64,000 bases of DNA from Homarus americanus (lineage: Eukaryota; Arthropoda; Malacostraca; Decapoda; Nephropidae), in assembly GCF_018991925.1 (NCBI RefSeq), contig NW_024736071.1, positions 10,222,700-10,286,699 on the forward strand. The letters are read 5' to 3'. Position numbers and translations under genes: made by a program. Within the stretch, counting starts at the first letter, position 1, and each line of letters opens with the position of its first letter. Shown here piece by piece: positions 47,708-58,488 of this stretch. The notes under the pieces are model-generated. The model was not told where the DNA came from. It did not search any database and worked only from the letters and a program-made list of their open reading frames with translations.

Positions 47708-49903
47708 CGTAGTGGACGTTCCCCACAACGGTGCAGCCAGCGGTTCTTAATGCCACAGCATCCTAGCAACCAGCCACCGCCATGCCCCTGCAACCAAACG
47801 ATGGCCCAGGGGACGTCAACAGATGCCAGCAGACCTAGCAACCAGCCAACAGCGCCACGCGGGTCCTAGCAACGGGTCGAGAAACTATGATTTCCTACGG
47901 TTTCCATGGCTGTGTATATCTTCTCCATTGAGATTCATTCTCTCGCTTTAAAACACGCAACACCTTAAGCAAGCCCTCGCTGTCCCGCCTCATTCAACCC
48001 TGAAGCCAGCAACAGGCAACATCTTCTAACGAAGTTCTGCGTCATTCACCTCTTCAACACGCTTACTCACCAACGTGTCTACTGAGCAGCCTCAACACAT
48101 CGTGCATCTCCAGCACCAGACTGTCTTTCATATAATTTTGAAATATAAGAAATTAACCACCAGAGTTTATCAATCCCATCCTGAGTGCCAGACAACATTC
48201 CTCGAAACCCCAGCAATGGTGACTCCTGACATTCGCACTCACACAGGATGGAGGAGAAACTGATCACGCTCCCAGTCTTCAAGAAAGTATGGAAGACTGG
48301 CTTATCCACACACAGAAGTGCCTGCTCACTCTACAGACACCAGCTTCTCTTCCTCGCTCCCTGCTACACCACATCCTATCAATTCCCAGTACATTCCTGT
48401 CCTGCCTCAGACGCCGACCCCTGGCCCAGCAGTACCCCCCTGCCGCCCCTGGACGGGCCTCTGTCTCCTGAGTGTGACCCACACACCCCTCTTTCTCCCT
48501 CTACAGGTGGCCTCCCTGCCAATGTCCTGCACCTGCCGTCAGACCCAGCTGCTGTCACGCAGCCCCTCATCCACAGCTTTCTGCTGACGCAGCCCTTGCT
48601 CCCTGACCCAGGCCCACACACCCCAAGAGGGCACCCCACGACCCCAGCACACCCATCCTGCCTCAGACGCCGACCCCGCCCAGCAGTAATCCCCTGGAAG
48701 CCGCCCCTGACGCGGCTCTCTGTCTCCGGAGTGCGGACCCACACACTCCTTCTTTTCTCCCTAGGTACCCTCGTTAATGTCCTGCACCCCATCACAGTCA
48801 GAATCTAGCTGCTGTCACTTCAGCCCTAACTGCCATGCCATCTGAGCCTGCTCCTGACCCAGGCCCACACACCCCAGTGAGAGGCGGATCTGATGACTCC
48901 AGGCCTCATCATGAGGGAAGCACAACATTCATCGCCTCCACACCCTTTTCTCCCTCTTCCATAGATAGTGCGACACAGTTGTATCCAGGGACAGTTTCAT
49001 CCCACCATCGCCAAGAAACTTATGAGGCATGCACTGCTTGCCTCACATGTGCAAGCAAGCAATTTCATATAATAAGCTCTACACCGAAGGGAAGGGGGGA
49101 GTATTGCAGTGACGCTCTGTAACCGCGTAGAGTCAGCATTCCAATGCCACACAGTATCCTAGCAACCAGCCACCTGCTACGCCTTCCCAGTGTAACCAGC
49201 CACCTGCCACGCCTTCCCTAGCACCAGCCACTCCCACACATCTTCCCCATAACCAGCCACCTGCCACGACTTCCCTAGCAACCAGCCACCTGCTACATCT
49301 TCCATCTTCCTAGCAACCAGCCACCTGCCTACGTCTTCCCTAGCAACCAGCCACCTGCTACGTCTTCCTAGCAACCAAGCCACCTGCTACGTCTTCCTAG
49401 CACCAGCCACCTGCTACGTCTTCCCTAGCAACCAGCCACCTGCTACATCTTCTGCAACCAAACAGGCAGCGCGCCCAGGGGGGCGTCTTAACGTATCCAG
49501 CCACCAGCTGCTACCATATCCTAGCAATGGGTCGAGAAACCGGCGACTTCCCACGGTTTTCTTCTGGCGGCTGTGTATATAAGCTCTGTCTTTCCATTGA
49601 GATTCATTCTGCTCTCGGTTTCTGAACACGCAACACCTCCTCCAAGCAAGCTCCTCGCTGTCCCACTCTCATTCAACCTGGAGGCCAGCAACAGGCAACA
49701 TCTTCTCTAACGAAGCTCCTGCACATCTACCTCCTTCAACACGCTACTCACCGAACGTGTCTACTGAGCAGCTCCTCACCACACGGCATCTCCAGCACCA
49801 GACTGTCTTTCATATAATTTATATTATATAAGAAAATCACCACCTAGAGTTTCCATCAATCCCATCCTGAGTGCTAGACAACATAATATCACGAAACCCT
49901 ACA
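47708..49903 (+). mobile_element. gypsy family, copy 3 (deleted, inside SINE copy C)
   Basis: The GTAC target duplication lies at 47704-47707 and 49904-49907. The 5' LTR (47708-48215) starts CGTAGTGGACG (first T changed) and ends before ATGGTGACTCC. The 3' LTR (49105-49903) starts TGCAGTGACGC after a GGGAAGGGGGGA purine tract and ends AAACCCTACA. It is 799 bp because of an internal repeat expansion. The interior (48216-49104) keeps the first gag codons (ATGGAGGAG, ITLPVF) and proline-rich tail sequence with repeated PDPGPHTP-like segments. No catalytic domain remains. Confidence 0.85.
49149..49452. repeat. 29-30 bp tandem repeat inside an LTR
   Basis: About ten tandem units of CTAGCAACCAGCCACCTGCT + ACGTCTTCC with small deletions, in the U3 part of the copy 3 3' LTR. 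The corresponding 5' LTR has one or two units. Confidence 0.88.
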
Positions 49904-49907
49904 GTAC

Positions 49908-50312
<405 letters not shown>

Positions 50313-50374
50313 GATACCAAAACAAAATTTACGGGCTGAATATATCCCAAATCATTTATATAACTTATAAAACT
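50313..50374. other. short spacer
   Basis: AT-rich spacer between the SINE poly-A and the LINE fragment. Confidence 0.3.
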
Positions 50375-50700
50375 GTGAGGGCAATTTTTTGGGGGGTGAG
50401 AGTTGTAAACTCTTGGAAGAATCTACCAGAAAGTGTAGTGACGGCACCGAGTGTGAGCTCTTTCAAGACCAAACTTGACCAATACTGGAGCGGGTTTAGG
50501 TACATTTAGGATCCGGTGCATGCCCAGTACTTGCCAACAGTGCGTAACAGAGATGTGACCAATCGCCCAAGCTGCTAACGAGCCAATCAGTGGTGAAGAG
50601 GATAAAAGTAAAAGATATAAATACGCGCAGTTTGGAAGGGGGGAACGCTCAGGGGGAACAGCCACTGGACTTCGCGGCCAGATCAACGACAGTCTGACAT
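50375..50700 (+). pseudogene. CR1-type LINE ORF2 C-terminal fragment
   Basis: The plus strand reads RVVNSWNNLPESVVTAPSVS, then SFKTKLDQYWSGFRY and a stop at about 50510, the standard C-terminal ending of CR1-type RT proteins. The 3' UTR (CATGCCCAGTACTTGCCAAC) matches, inverted, 32020-32060. Confidence 0.8.
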
Positions 50701-50716
50701 AAGTTGGACACTTTTT

Positions 50717-50922
50717 ATTTTTTTTTATTTATTTATTTTTTTTTTAATGGGGATTAACCCACCCGGGCAGAGGTCACTGACCCACATCGGGGCCTGGGGG
50801 CAAAAATTTAATAATTATTCATAGTAAATAAAATAATAATGATAATATTAATAATAATAACACTGTAATAATAATAATAAAGAACTATAAAGAAATAAAA
50901 AATAAATCAATAGTGAGAAACG
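50717..50922 (-). repeat. 5S-type SINE, copy D, 3' part
   Basis: Inverted tail (GGGGATTAACCCACCCGGGC, CCCACATCGGGGCCTGGGGG), AAT-rich tract and AGTGAGAAACG. Interrupted by the 50923-51611 insertion and continued at 51616. Confidence 0.85.
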
Positions 50923-51611
50923 TGTAGTGGACGTCTCCCCTACAAACTGCGTATCGCATTCCAATGTGCCGCCTTCCCTAGCAACCAACCAGATGTTACC
51001 GTATCTTAGCACCGGAACCAGTCACCGGCGACTTTCTGGGTTTTCCCAACATGACTCATAGCGGCTGCTGCTGGGTATATAAGCTCCGTCTCTCCATTGA
51101 GATTCATTCTGACGATTCTTCTTGAACAAGCAACACCTCCTCCTCCGCCGCTGCCTGGCTGCCTTAGCTCCTCCTCGCCTGCCTGGCGGCCCTCGCTCCC
51201 GCCAGTGAGCATGGCGACCCACCAGCAGTCCTTCTACTGAGCAGCTCCCCACCACACGGCATCTCCAGCACCAGACTGTCTATCATATAACTTATATATT
51301 ATACAAGAAAACCACATTAGAGTTTCCTTCCATCCTGAGTGCTAGACAACATTAATATCTCGATACCCCTACAATGGTGGCAGCGCTGGAGGAGGAGGTG
51401 TTGCTTGTTCAAGAAGAATGGTCAGAATGAATCTCAATGGAGAGACAGAGCTTATATACCCAGCAGCAGCCGCTATGAGTCATGTTGGGAAAACCCAGAA
51501 AGTCGCCGGTGACTGGTTCCGTTGCTAAGATACGGTAATATCTGGTTGGTTGCTAGGGAAGGCGGCACATTGGAATGCGATACGCAGTTTGTAGGGGAGA
51601 CGTCCACTACA
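50923..51611. mobile_element. gypsy family, copy 4: LTR plus inverted partial LTR
   Basis: A complete LTR (50923-51373, TGTAGTGG...CCCCTACA, TATATAAG box) is followed by ATGGTGGCAGCGC, a PBS-like motif. An inverted copy of the first 225 bases of the same LTR follows (51387-51611), over 95% identical by eye. Both outer ends are therefore U3 ends. AACG flanks the whole unit at 50919-50922 and 51612-51615, so it integrated as one piece. No coding sequence is present. Confidence 0.9.
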
Positions 51612-51615
51612 AACG

Positions 51616-51744
51616 TTATACTGTATGTATGTTGTGTTGTCAAGTAAGAGAAACAATTGAGACCCTGCAATTGTGTATAAATGAGGCAGAAAGACTGATC
51701 AGCAACCTGGGACTTGGCCACAATTTTCGTGATGCCATATAGCA
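51616..51744 (-). repeat. 5S-type SINE, copy D, 5' part
   Basis: Complement of GCCATATAG/TGGCATCACG, CAAGTCCCAGGTTGCTGATC, CTTTCTGCCTCATTTA and ACAACACAACATACATACAG. It joins 50922 if the LTR unit is removed. The 5S head is missing. Confidence 0.8.
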
Positions 51745-51979
51745 GCAAAGTTCACTAGTATCCTGCACCGTTCACTAGTATCCTGCACTGTTTACTAGTA
51801 TCATGCACCGTTCAATAGTATCATGCACCATTCACTAATATCCTGCACCATTCACTACTACCGTTCACTAGTATCCTGTACCATTTAATATTACCATTCA
51901 CTAGTATCCTGCATCGCTCACTAGTACCATTCACTATTATCCTGCACCGTTCACTAGTATCATGCACTGTTCACTAGTA
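51745..51979. repeat. 20-bp satellite block 2
   Basis: About a dozen tandem variants of TTCACTAGTATCCTGCACCG. It ends in CACTAGTA, which is duplicated beyond the inserted hAT element. Confidence 0.9.
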
Positions 51980-52103
51980 TAGGGTTGCCATATCTGAACA
52001 TTAAAAAAAGAGGACGTTCCAGACGACATCCCCCCCCGGCACACACTTTGGCGCTATGTAACCTTGAAGCAGCGTGACAATTAATTTTGCATATTTGCAT
52101 AAC

Positions 52104-52190
<87 letters not shown>

Positions 52191-52851
52191 AGTATCGGTG
52201 TACTGTATTGCATTGTGTTTTTAATGTACGCTAATATACAACATTCATGGTAAAGAAATCTTAAAAATAATAAAAAAAATTACCTTTGCTTATGGCTGAA
52301 TATCTTCATTCCCTTAGCTGCAGTCTTCTTCCCCCACTGTGTGTGCGACTTGATGTGCCCATGCACATCAAGATTATGGTTGAAAATTGCTAAAATGCCT
52401 TAAATGCAGGTCAAGAAAAACAAATGCTACAGTGTAAAAAAAAGCCATAAGAAAAAAAATGGTATACTTTCAACATTTCATTTATGGCTGTAATAGCACT
52501 AAATACAAAAACGAATTTAATAATGCGCGTGGCTGAAGAACAAGGAAAAGCAGTACATGACACTACATGCTAGCCCAAAAATTGCTAGCAGCTAAGTTGA
52601 CAACACCGTACAGGCGTACACGTGACTTATCAGCTGACGAAAACTGAACGAGATCTGTACGGTTTCCACCTCCCCTCTCTCACAGTCTCTCTCTCTCGTC
52701 GTCACAGTTTCATGTTTTTTTTTCCGTGGAGAAAATGATGGAAGCTGAAATTCCGGACTTTTAAAGAATTTTAAAAATTACTTCCGGACGAAGATTTCGA
52801 GACCTAAATGGAGGACATGTCCGGGAAAATACGGTACGTATGGCAACCCTA
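51980..52851. mobile_element. hAT-like DNA element in the satellite
   Basis: The ends TAGGGTTGCCATA and TATGGCAACCCTA are inverted repeats. CACTAGTA (8 bp) flanks both sides, as hAT elements do, though this octamer is also part of the satellite unit. The interior is 872 bp, includes a (TA)n tract at 52110-52188 and has no transposase. Confidence 0.75.
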
Positions 52852-53115
52852 CACTAGTACCATTCACTAGTATCATGCACCATTTACCATTATCCTGCTT
52901 GTTCACTAGTATCCTGCACCGTTCGCTAGTACCATTCATTAGTATCTTGCACTGTTCACTAGTATCCTGCACCGTCTACTATTATCCTGCTTGCTCACTA
53001 GTATCCTGCACCGTTTGCTAGTACCGTTCATTTGGGTCTTGCACTGTTCATCAGCACCGTTCGCTAATACCCTGTACTGTTCACTGGTATCCTGTACCGC
53101 TCACTAGTATGTTGC
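52852..53115. repeat. 20-bp satellite block 3
   Basis: Continuation of the CACTAGTATCCTGCACCGTT repeats with more divergence, fading out near 53115. Confidence 0.85.
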
Positions 53116-53772
53116 ACATATCACACCATTATAATACAAATTATTAATTAATATAAATTATTACTGCATTCCGATGGCGAATCCCAGATTTTGAAAGACT
53201 TTTATGTCAAATTTATATCCACTGGTAATTTAAAAATGATCTTAGCTGGCTTGCTTAAACATTAATATAAATATAACTTTCATAAACAGTGTTAAAACTA
53301 AAATGAGACTCTACTAGACATACTCCTCCATACCCAACTCCTAGGAACACGAGTTGCGTGCGAATCTTTGTGAATCGCTCTTGGAACTACTGTACACGAA
53401 TTCAGGGAGAGCGGCACTCGCAGGTATTTGCGCACCTGTTCCGTCTTTTACCACTTGATCAGGTTTGATCTGGTTGACATAGCTGTTCTCCGCGACCCTA
53501 GTCACTGTTGGCCAGGACGCTGTCGTGGCTGTTTTACCTATTCCCGGCGACCACAGCATATGTTGGCGTGGATACTGGCGAGGGTAGATAGGAGTTTTTC
53601 CAGCGGACGTTTCCTCAAGGCTAGTTTAAGTAGGGTTAAAAATAGAGAGGTCCTTTCAGAATATTTTTGGAACAGAAATCTCTGGCAAGGACTTGAGGCA
53701 TTTATTGTTTGTGTTCTGGGGTCTAAAACAAAACCAGGTGTGATATTTACTTCACATCATGTTCCTGTGGGG
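53116..53772. other. unassigned DNA, GC-richer from 53340
   Basis: 53340-53640 is less AT-rich and has an open minus-strand frame (TVTRVAENSYVNQIKPDQVV). No family, terminal repeats or splice context could be assigned; it may be a retroelement fragment. Confidence 0.35.
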
Positions 53773-54142
53773 GACCGGTGGTATAAGCGGTACCGTTCTT
53801 GCCTCGCAAGCGAGATGTCACGGGTTCGATTCCCGGGCCGGTGGAAGTTGTTTGGACTTACTTCCTGGCCCCCATTAGTCCCTGTTCACCTAGCAGTAAA
53901 GTAGGTACCTGTCGAAAGTTGCGAATTCGTATTCAGGGATTTGTTGGAGCTTCCAATAACTTGATGACATAAACCACTGACTCTTCAGGCTTCTACGCCC
54001 TTGACTCTTCAGGTTTCTACGCCCTTAACTCATGAGACATAAAGGCAAGCATGAACTTAGCATGCTTCCCTGTTGGTCGCTGTAAACGCTTCTGCGCTTC
54101 ACCTTGCACAAGGATGTAGGTGGGTGCCCAATAAAAAAAAAA
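53773..54142 (+). repeat. tRNA-derived SINE with LINE-like tail
   Basis: 53773-53844 folds as a tRNA-like head: an A-box-like GGTATAAGCGG, anticodon arm CTTGC-CTCGCAA-GCGAG (anticodon CGC, alanine-like), B box GGGTTCGATTCC, and near-paired acceptor ends (ACCGG with CCGGT). No CCA end or isolated tRNA context follows. Instead there is a SINE body (CCCCATTAGTCCCTGTTCAC, AGCAGTAAAGTAGGTACCTG) and a tail (TACGCCCTTAACTCATGAG, GGTGGGTGCCCAATAAAA) shared with 30700-30880. Confidence 0.8.
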
Positions 54143-54287
54143 TCAAGTTCCTGTGTGTGTGTGTCAGTCAGTCATTTATAATAATATGCCTCTCTATTAT
54201 GTGTATTATCTGTATGAATGTTTACAGTGTTTCAATATGACCTGGGACGTCCCCTGGTTTTTAAATTCACCCTCCATCTTTATCCTT

Positions 54288-56341
54288 CATCCTTTCAGTG
54301 TCCTCCAGTATGTATATCTGGCTCCCTTCAGTGTCCTCCAGTATGTATATCTGGCTCCCTTCAGTGTCCTCCAGTATGTATATCTGGCTCCCTTCAGTGT
54401 CCTTCAATATGTATATCTGGCTCCCTTCAGTGTCCTTCAGTATGTATATCTGGCTCCCTTCAGTGTCCTCCAGTATGTATATGTGCCTCCCTTCAGTGTC
54501 CTCCAGTATGTATATGTGCCTTCCTTCAGTGTCCTCCAGTATGTATATGTGCCTTCCTTCAGTGTCCTCCAGTATGTATATGTGCCTTCCTTCAGTGTCC
54601 TCCAGTATGTGTATGTGCCTTCCTTCAGTGTCCTCTAGTATGTGTATGTGCCTTCCTTCACTGTCCTGCAGTATGTATATGTGCCTTCCTTCAGTGTCCT
54701 CCAGTATGTATATATGCCTTCCTTCAGTGACCTCCAGTATGTGTATGTGCCTTCCTTCAGTGTCCTCCAGTATGTATATGTGCCTTCCTTCAGTGTCCTC
54801 CAGTATGTATATGTGCCTTCCTTCAGTGTACTCAGTATGTATGTGCCTTCCTTCAGTGTCCTGCAGTATGTATATGTGCCTTCCTTCAGTGTCCTCCAGT
54901 ATGTATAATAATGCCTTCCTTCAGTGTCCTCTAGTATGTATATGTGCCTTCCTTCAGTGTCCTTCCAGTGTTATGTATATGTGCCTTCCTTCAGTGTGTC
55001 CTCCAGTATGTATGCCTTCCTTCAGTGTCCTCCAGTATGTATATGTGCCTTCCTTCAGTGTCCTCCAAGTATGTATATGTGCCTTCCTTCAGTGTCCTCC
55101 AGTATGTATATGTGCCTTCCTTCAGTGTCCTCCAGTATGTATATGTGCCTTCCTTCAGTGTCCTCCAGTATGTATATGTGCCTTCCTTCAGTGTCCTCAG
55201 TATGTATATGCCTTCCTTCAGTGTCCTCCAGTATGTGTATGTACCTTCCTTCAGTGTGTATCTATATGTGCCTTCCTTCAGTGTCCTCCAGTATGTATAT
55301 GTGCCTTCCTTCAGTGTCCTCCAGTATGTATATGTGCCTTCCTTCAGTGTCCTCCAGTATGTATATGTGCCTTCCTTCAGTGTCTCCTCAGTATGTATAT
55401 ATACCTTCCTGTGTCCTCCAGTATGTATATGTGCCTTCCTTCAGTGTCCTCAGTATGTATATGTCCTTCCTTCAGTGACCTCCATGTGTATATGTGTCCT
55501 TCCTTAGTGTCCTCAGTATGTATATGTGCCTTCCTTCAGTGTCCTCCAGTATGTATGTGCCTTCCTTCAGTGTCCTCCAGTATGTATATGCCTTCCTTAG
55601 TGTCCTCAGATATGTGCCTTCCTTCAGTGTCCTCAGATATGTATATGTGCCTTCCCTTCAGTCCTCCAGTATGTATATGTGCCTTCCTTCAGTGACCCTC
55701 AGTATGTATATGTGCCTTCCTTCAGTGTCCTCAGTATGTATATGTGCCTTCCTTCAGTGTCCTCAGTATGTGTATGCCTTCCTTCAGTGTCCCAGTATGT
55801 ATATGTCCTTCCTTCATGTGTCCTCAGTATGTATATGTGCTTCCTTCAGTGTCCTCAGTATGTATATGTGCCTTCCTTCAGTGTCCTCCAGTATGTATAT
55901 GTGCCTTCCTTCAGTGTCCTCAGTATGTATATACCTTCCTTCAGTGTCTCAGTATGTATATATGCCTTCTTCAGTGTCCTCCAGTATGTATATGTGCCTT
56001 CCTTCAGTGTCCTCCAGTATGTATATGTGCCTCCCTTCAGTGTCCTCCAGTATGTATATGTGCCTTCCTTCAGTGTCCTCCAGTATGTATATGTGCCTTC
56101 CTTCAGTGTCCTCCAGTATGTATATGTGCCTTCCTTCGGTGTCCTCCAGTATGTATATGTGCCATCCTTCAGTGTCCTCCAGTATGTGTATGTGCCTTCC
56201 TTCACTGTCCTGCAGTATGTGCCTTCCTTCAGTGTCCTCCAGTATGTATATGTGCCTTCCTTCAGTGTCCTCCAGTATGTATATGTGCCTTCCTTCAGTG
56301 TCCTCCAGTATGTATATGTGCCTTCCTTCAGTGTCCTCCAT
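54288..56341. repeat. 33-bp minisatellite (about 60 units)
   Basis: Tandem units of CAGTGTCCTCCAGTATGTAT + ATGTGCCTTCCTT. Early units read CTGGCTCCC in place of GTGCCTTCC. The middle (about 54820-55980) has many small indels, while 55980-56340 is almost perfectly regular. Because 33 is divisible by three, long reading frames appear on both strands. They are low-complexity translations, not genes. Confidence 0.97.
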
Positions 56342-57174
56342 TAAAAACAAGAATCCTCAACAAATCTATCACGAAACATGCAAAAACAAGCTGCACATAA
56401 TCACCTCATAACAGTTGTGAGTCAGAACAGGTGTTTTGGCGTGCACAAATACATGCTGCGACCTCAACTTGACAACACCAGATATACACCCCGACCCCTC
56501 CTAGTATACTGTAGGTGTCTTGTTTCTGTGTTTTCTCAACATCACGCTCTGTGTTATAATCATTCAACTGCACCGCACCTTGCCTGTTGATCCAAAGGTA
56601 CGTCGAAGGGTAAGCCACTCGACCGGATCCCACAGCCAGTCATGCGAAAAACAATATGACGATACGGCATAGTCAGTAAAATAACACTTGTGCCTGTCAT
56701 ACGTGTTTACAGATGTTTGTATTAACCAGTTCATTGTGGTTTTTGTCGGTCCTTGCCGTCACAACACACCAGCCATCGACCTTAAAGTTCACCAGGATAA
56801 TCAGATACCGATACTTCATTTACGAATTTAAGTATTCTTATAAATTTAGGTATACGTTAATGGCAGAGCTCCCTGTCCTATACACGCAGTTTTTCCAATA
56901 ATCAAATATGTATTATAAGCCTCCACTGTTACCCGTGGAGCCATTTAAGTAGAAAGTAGTGGTGGTTTCTAAAATAACAAAAACAAAAAACATGGTGCAT
57001 ATATTAGACTCTATTTGCTATGTGGACAGTAACTATCTTTTGAGGCCTGCTTATGTTGCAAGAAATTTTATTCCTGGAGAAATGTTGTGAAATATTTTTG
57101 TCTTTGTACATTCGAAATTGCTTGGAATCTATTCGATATTTTCTACAACGTAATTTACAATCAACAGCCTAACC
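56342..57174. other. unassigned DNA
   Basis: Unique-looking sequence after the minisatellite. No coding exon or repeat terminus was identified. Confidence 0.35.
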
Positions 57175-57376
57175 CAGGGGTGGGCAATTATTTTTGATGG
57201 AGGCCCACTTCATGAATGGTGGCACACTTCGCGGGCCACCCACTTAATGTAGATGCAAATGTATTATATTAACACAAAGTAAAGCCTTGTATTTGTAAAT
57301 ACAAATGCAGTGGCGGGCCACAAAAATAATTTGGCGGGCCAAATGTGGCCGGCGGGCCATACTTTGCCCACCCCTG
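57175..57376. mobile_element. hAT MITE with perfect 8-bp target duplication
   Basis: The ends CAGGGGTGGGCAA and TTTGCCCACCCCTG are inverted repeats. GCCTAACC flanks both sides exactly (57167-57174 and 57377-57384). The 202-bp interior has complementary GCGGGCCAC/GTGGCC blocks near its ends. A well-preserved nonautonomous hAT element. Confidence 0.95.
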
Positions 57377-57384
57377 GCCTAACC

Positions 57385-58488
57385 CCTTCACTACGGGAAC
57401 ACCACGTTTAATATTTTATTTGGCTAATGCCAGACGAATTTATTCATCTCAGAGGGATCCCGTACACAAGAGGCTAAGAAAAACTGGTATTTGATAACAG
57501 TGGACGATTAATAAAAGTCATTTAATGAAATTGCTTAAGTACTGCAGTTAACGGCGTTTGCTACGTTGATAACTTCTCTCTTATTAACTGCCCATTTTGT
57601 TATCACATAACACATTTTGATTAAGCTGTTGATTGAAAATAAAGGAGTGTAAAATATCGAATACATTCCAAGTAATGCTCGTATGTACAAAGCAGGACTT
57701 TTTTTAAATTGAAAGTGAAGGGGGGAGGGGATTGCCCCTCAGCCCACCCACTCACCTACCCGCCCCACCCAGTATGTATATGTGCCTTCCTTGCAGTCGA
57801 GGAAATCTTTTTATTACCCCAAATTACCTACCCGCCCTATTACACGTTCGCCGTCTGGGAAGTAATGACTGCAGCAGATCCGGTGAAAGTAAAGAAAAAT
57901 CTGAAGCTATTTTGGTTTCTTCATTTTGGAAGTTATCACATAGGCAGGTTTGGATGTCTGCCTTGTGTCATCGTAGTAGGCCGTTCGGTGGCGCCTTTCC
58001 ATTATTACTCATATGGGTGTGCCTGGCCTTTGTCCTTTGTTATCATGTGTTTGGGCATCACACATGTGGGGTAGGTCAACTGGTCGTGATAGGTCTATCG
58101 GTAGTGCCTCCCCAAAAGTTACTGATATGTACGTTATTCTGGCTTGGATAGAGTTGGTCTGAAAACTCACAACAGTACTGTACTCGCTCACTCACTCACT
58201 CCCTCACTCACTCACGAACACGACTATCTCCCTGCTACGTGCAATAAATGAATCACCACGATAAACATAATCTTGTGCAATGAACTTCTATACACCAGCA
58301 CCAACCTTGTGCAATCAATTCACTCATTTGAACTCTGCGACCTTCCAACACCTGACAGAAGGTATCAACCAGCTTTCACCCGATGTTACAGAGGTGACTA
58401 AACGTTCATTTGTTTCGTATATCTAAAAGTAAGATCTCGCTTCACTGTGTGTCTCCCTGCCCCCACTCTTGTTGTTGTACACGTGAAT
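57385..58488. other. unassigned DNA with one isolated minisatellite-like unit
   Basis: At 57769-57791 CAGTATGTATATGTGCCTTC + CTT is identical to part of the 54288-56341 unit and is followed by GCAG. The rest has several short open frames without recognised domains, and a CTCACTCACTCC repeat near 58188-58212. Confidence 0.5.

Noticed and set aside
53773..53844. Functional tRNA-Ala(CGC) gene
   Set aside because: Acceptor pairing is imperfect, the T stem has a mismatch, and it continues directly into a SINE body; called a tRNA-derived SINE head instead.
53341..53904. Opposing open frames on both strands
   Set aside because: No motif or homology I can name. The plus-strand frame runs through the SINE head, arguing against a real gene.
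54153..56411. Long cysteine/proline or serine/methionine repeat proteins in several frames
   Set aside because: All frames and both strands are open because the minisatellite period is 33 bp. There are no unique flanking domains, and internal indels switch frames.
57709..58151. Two overlapping plus-strand frames beginning MKVKGGG and MPLSPPTH
   Set aside because: No recognisable domain, no splice context, and the frames contradict each other; left unassigned.
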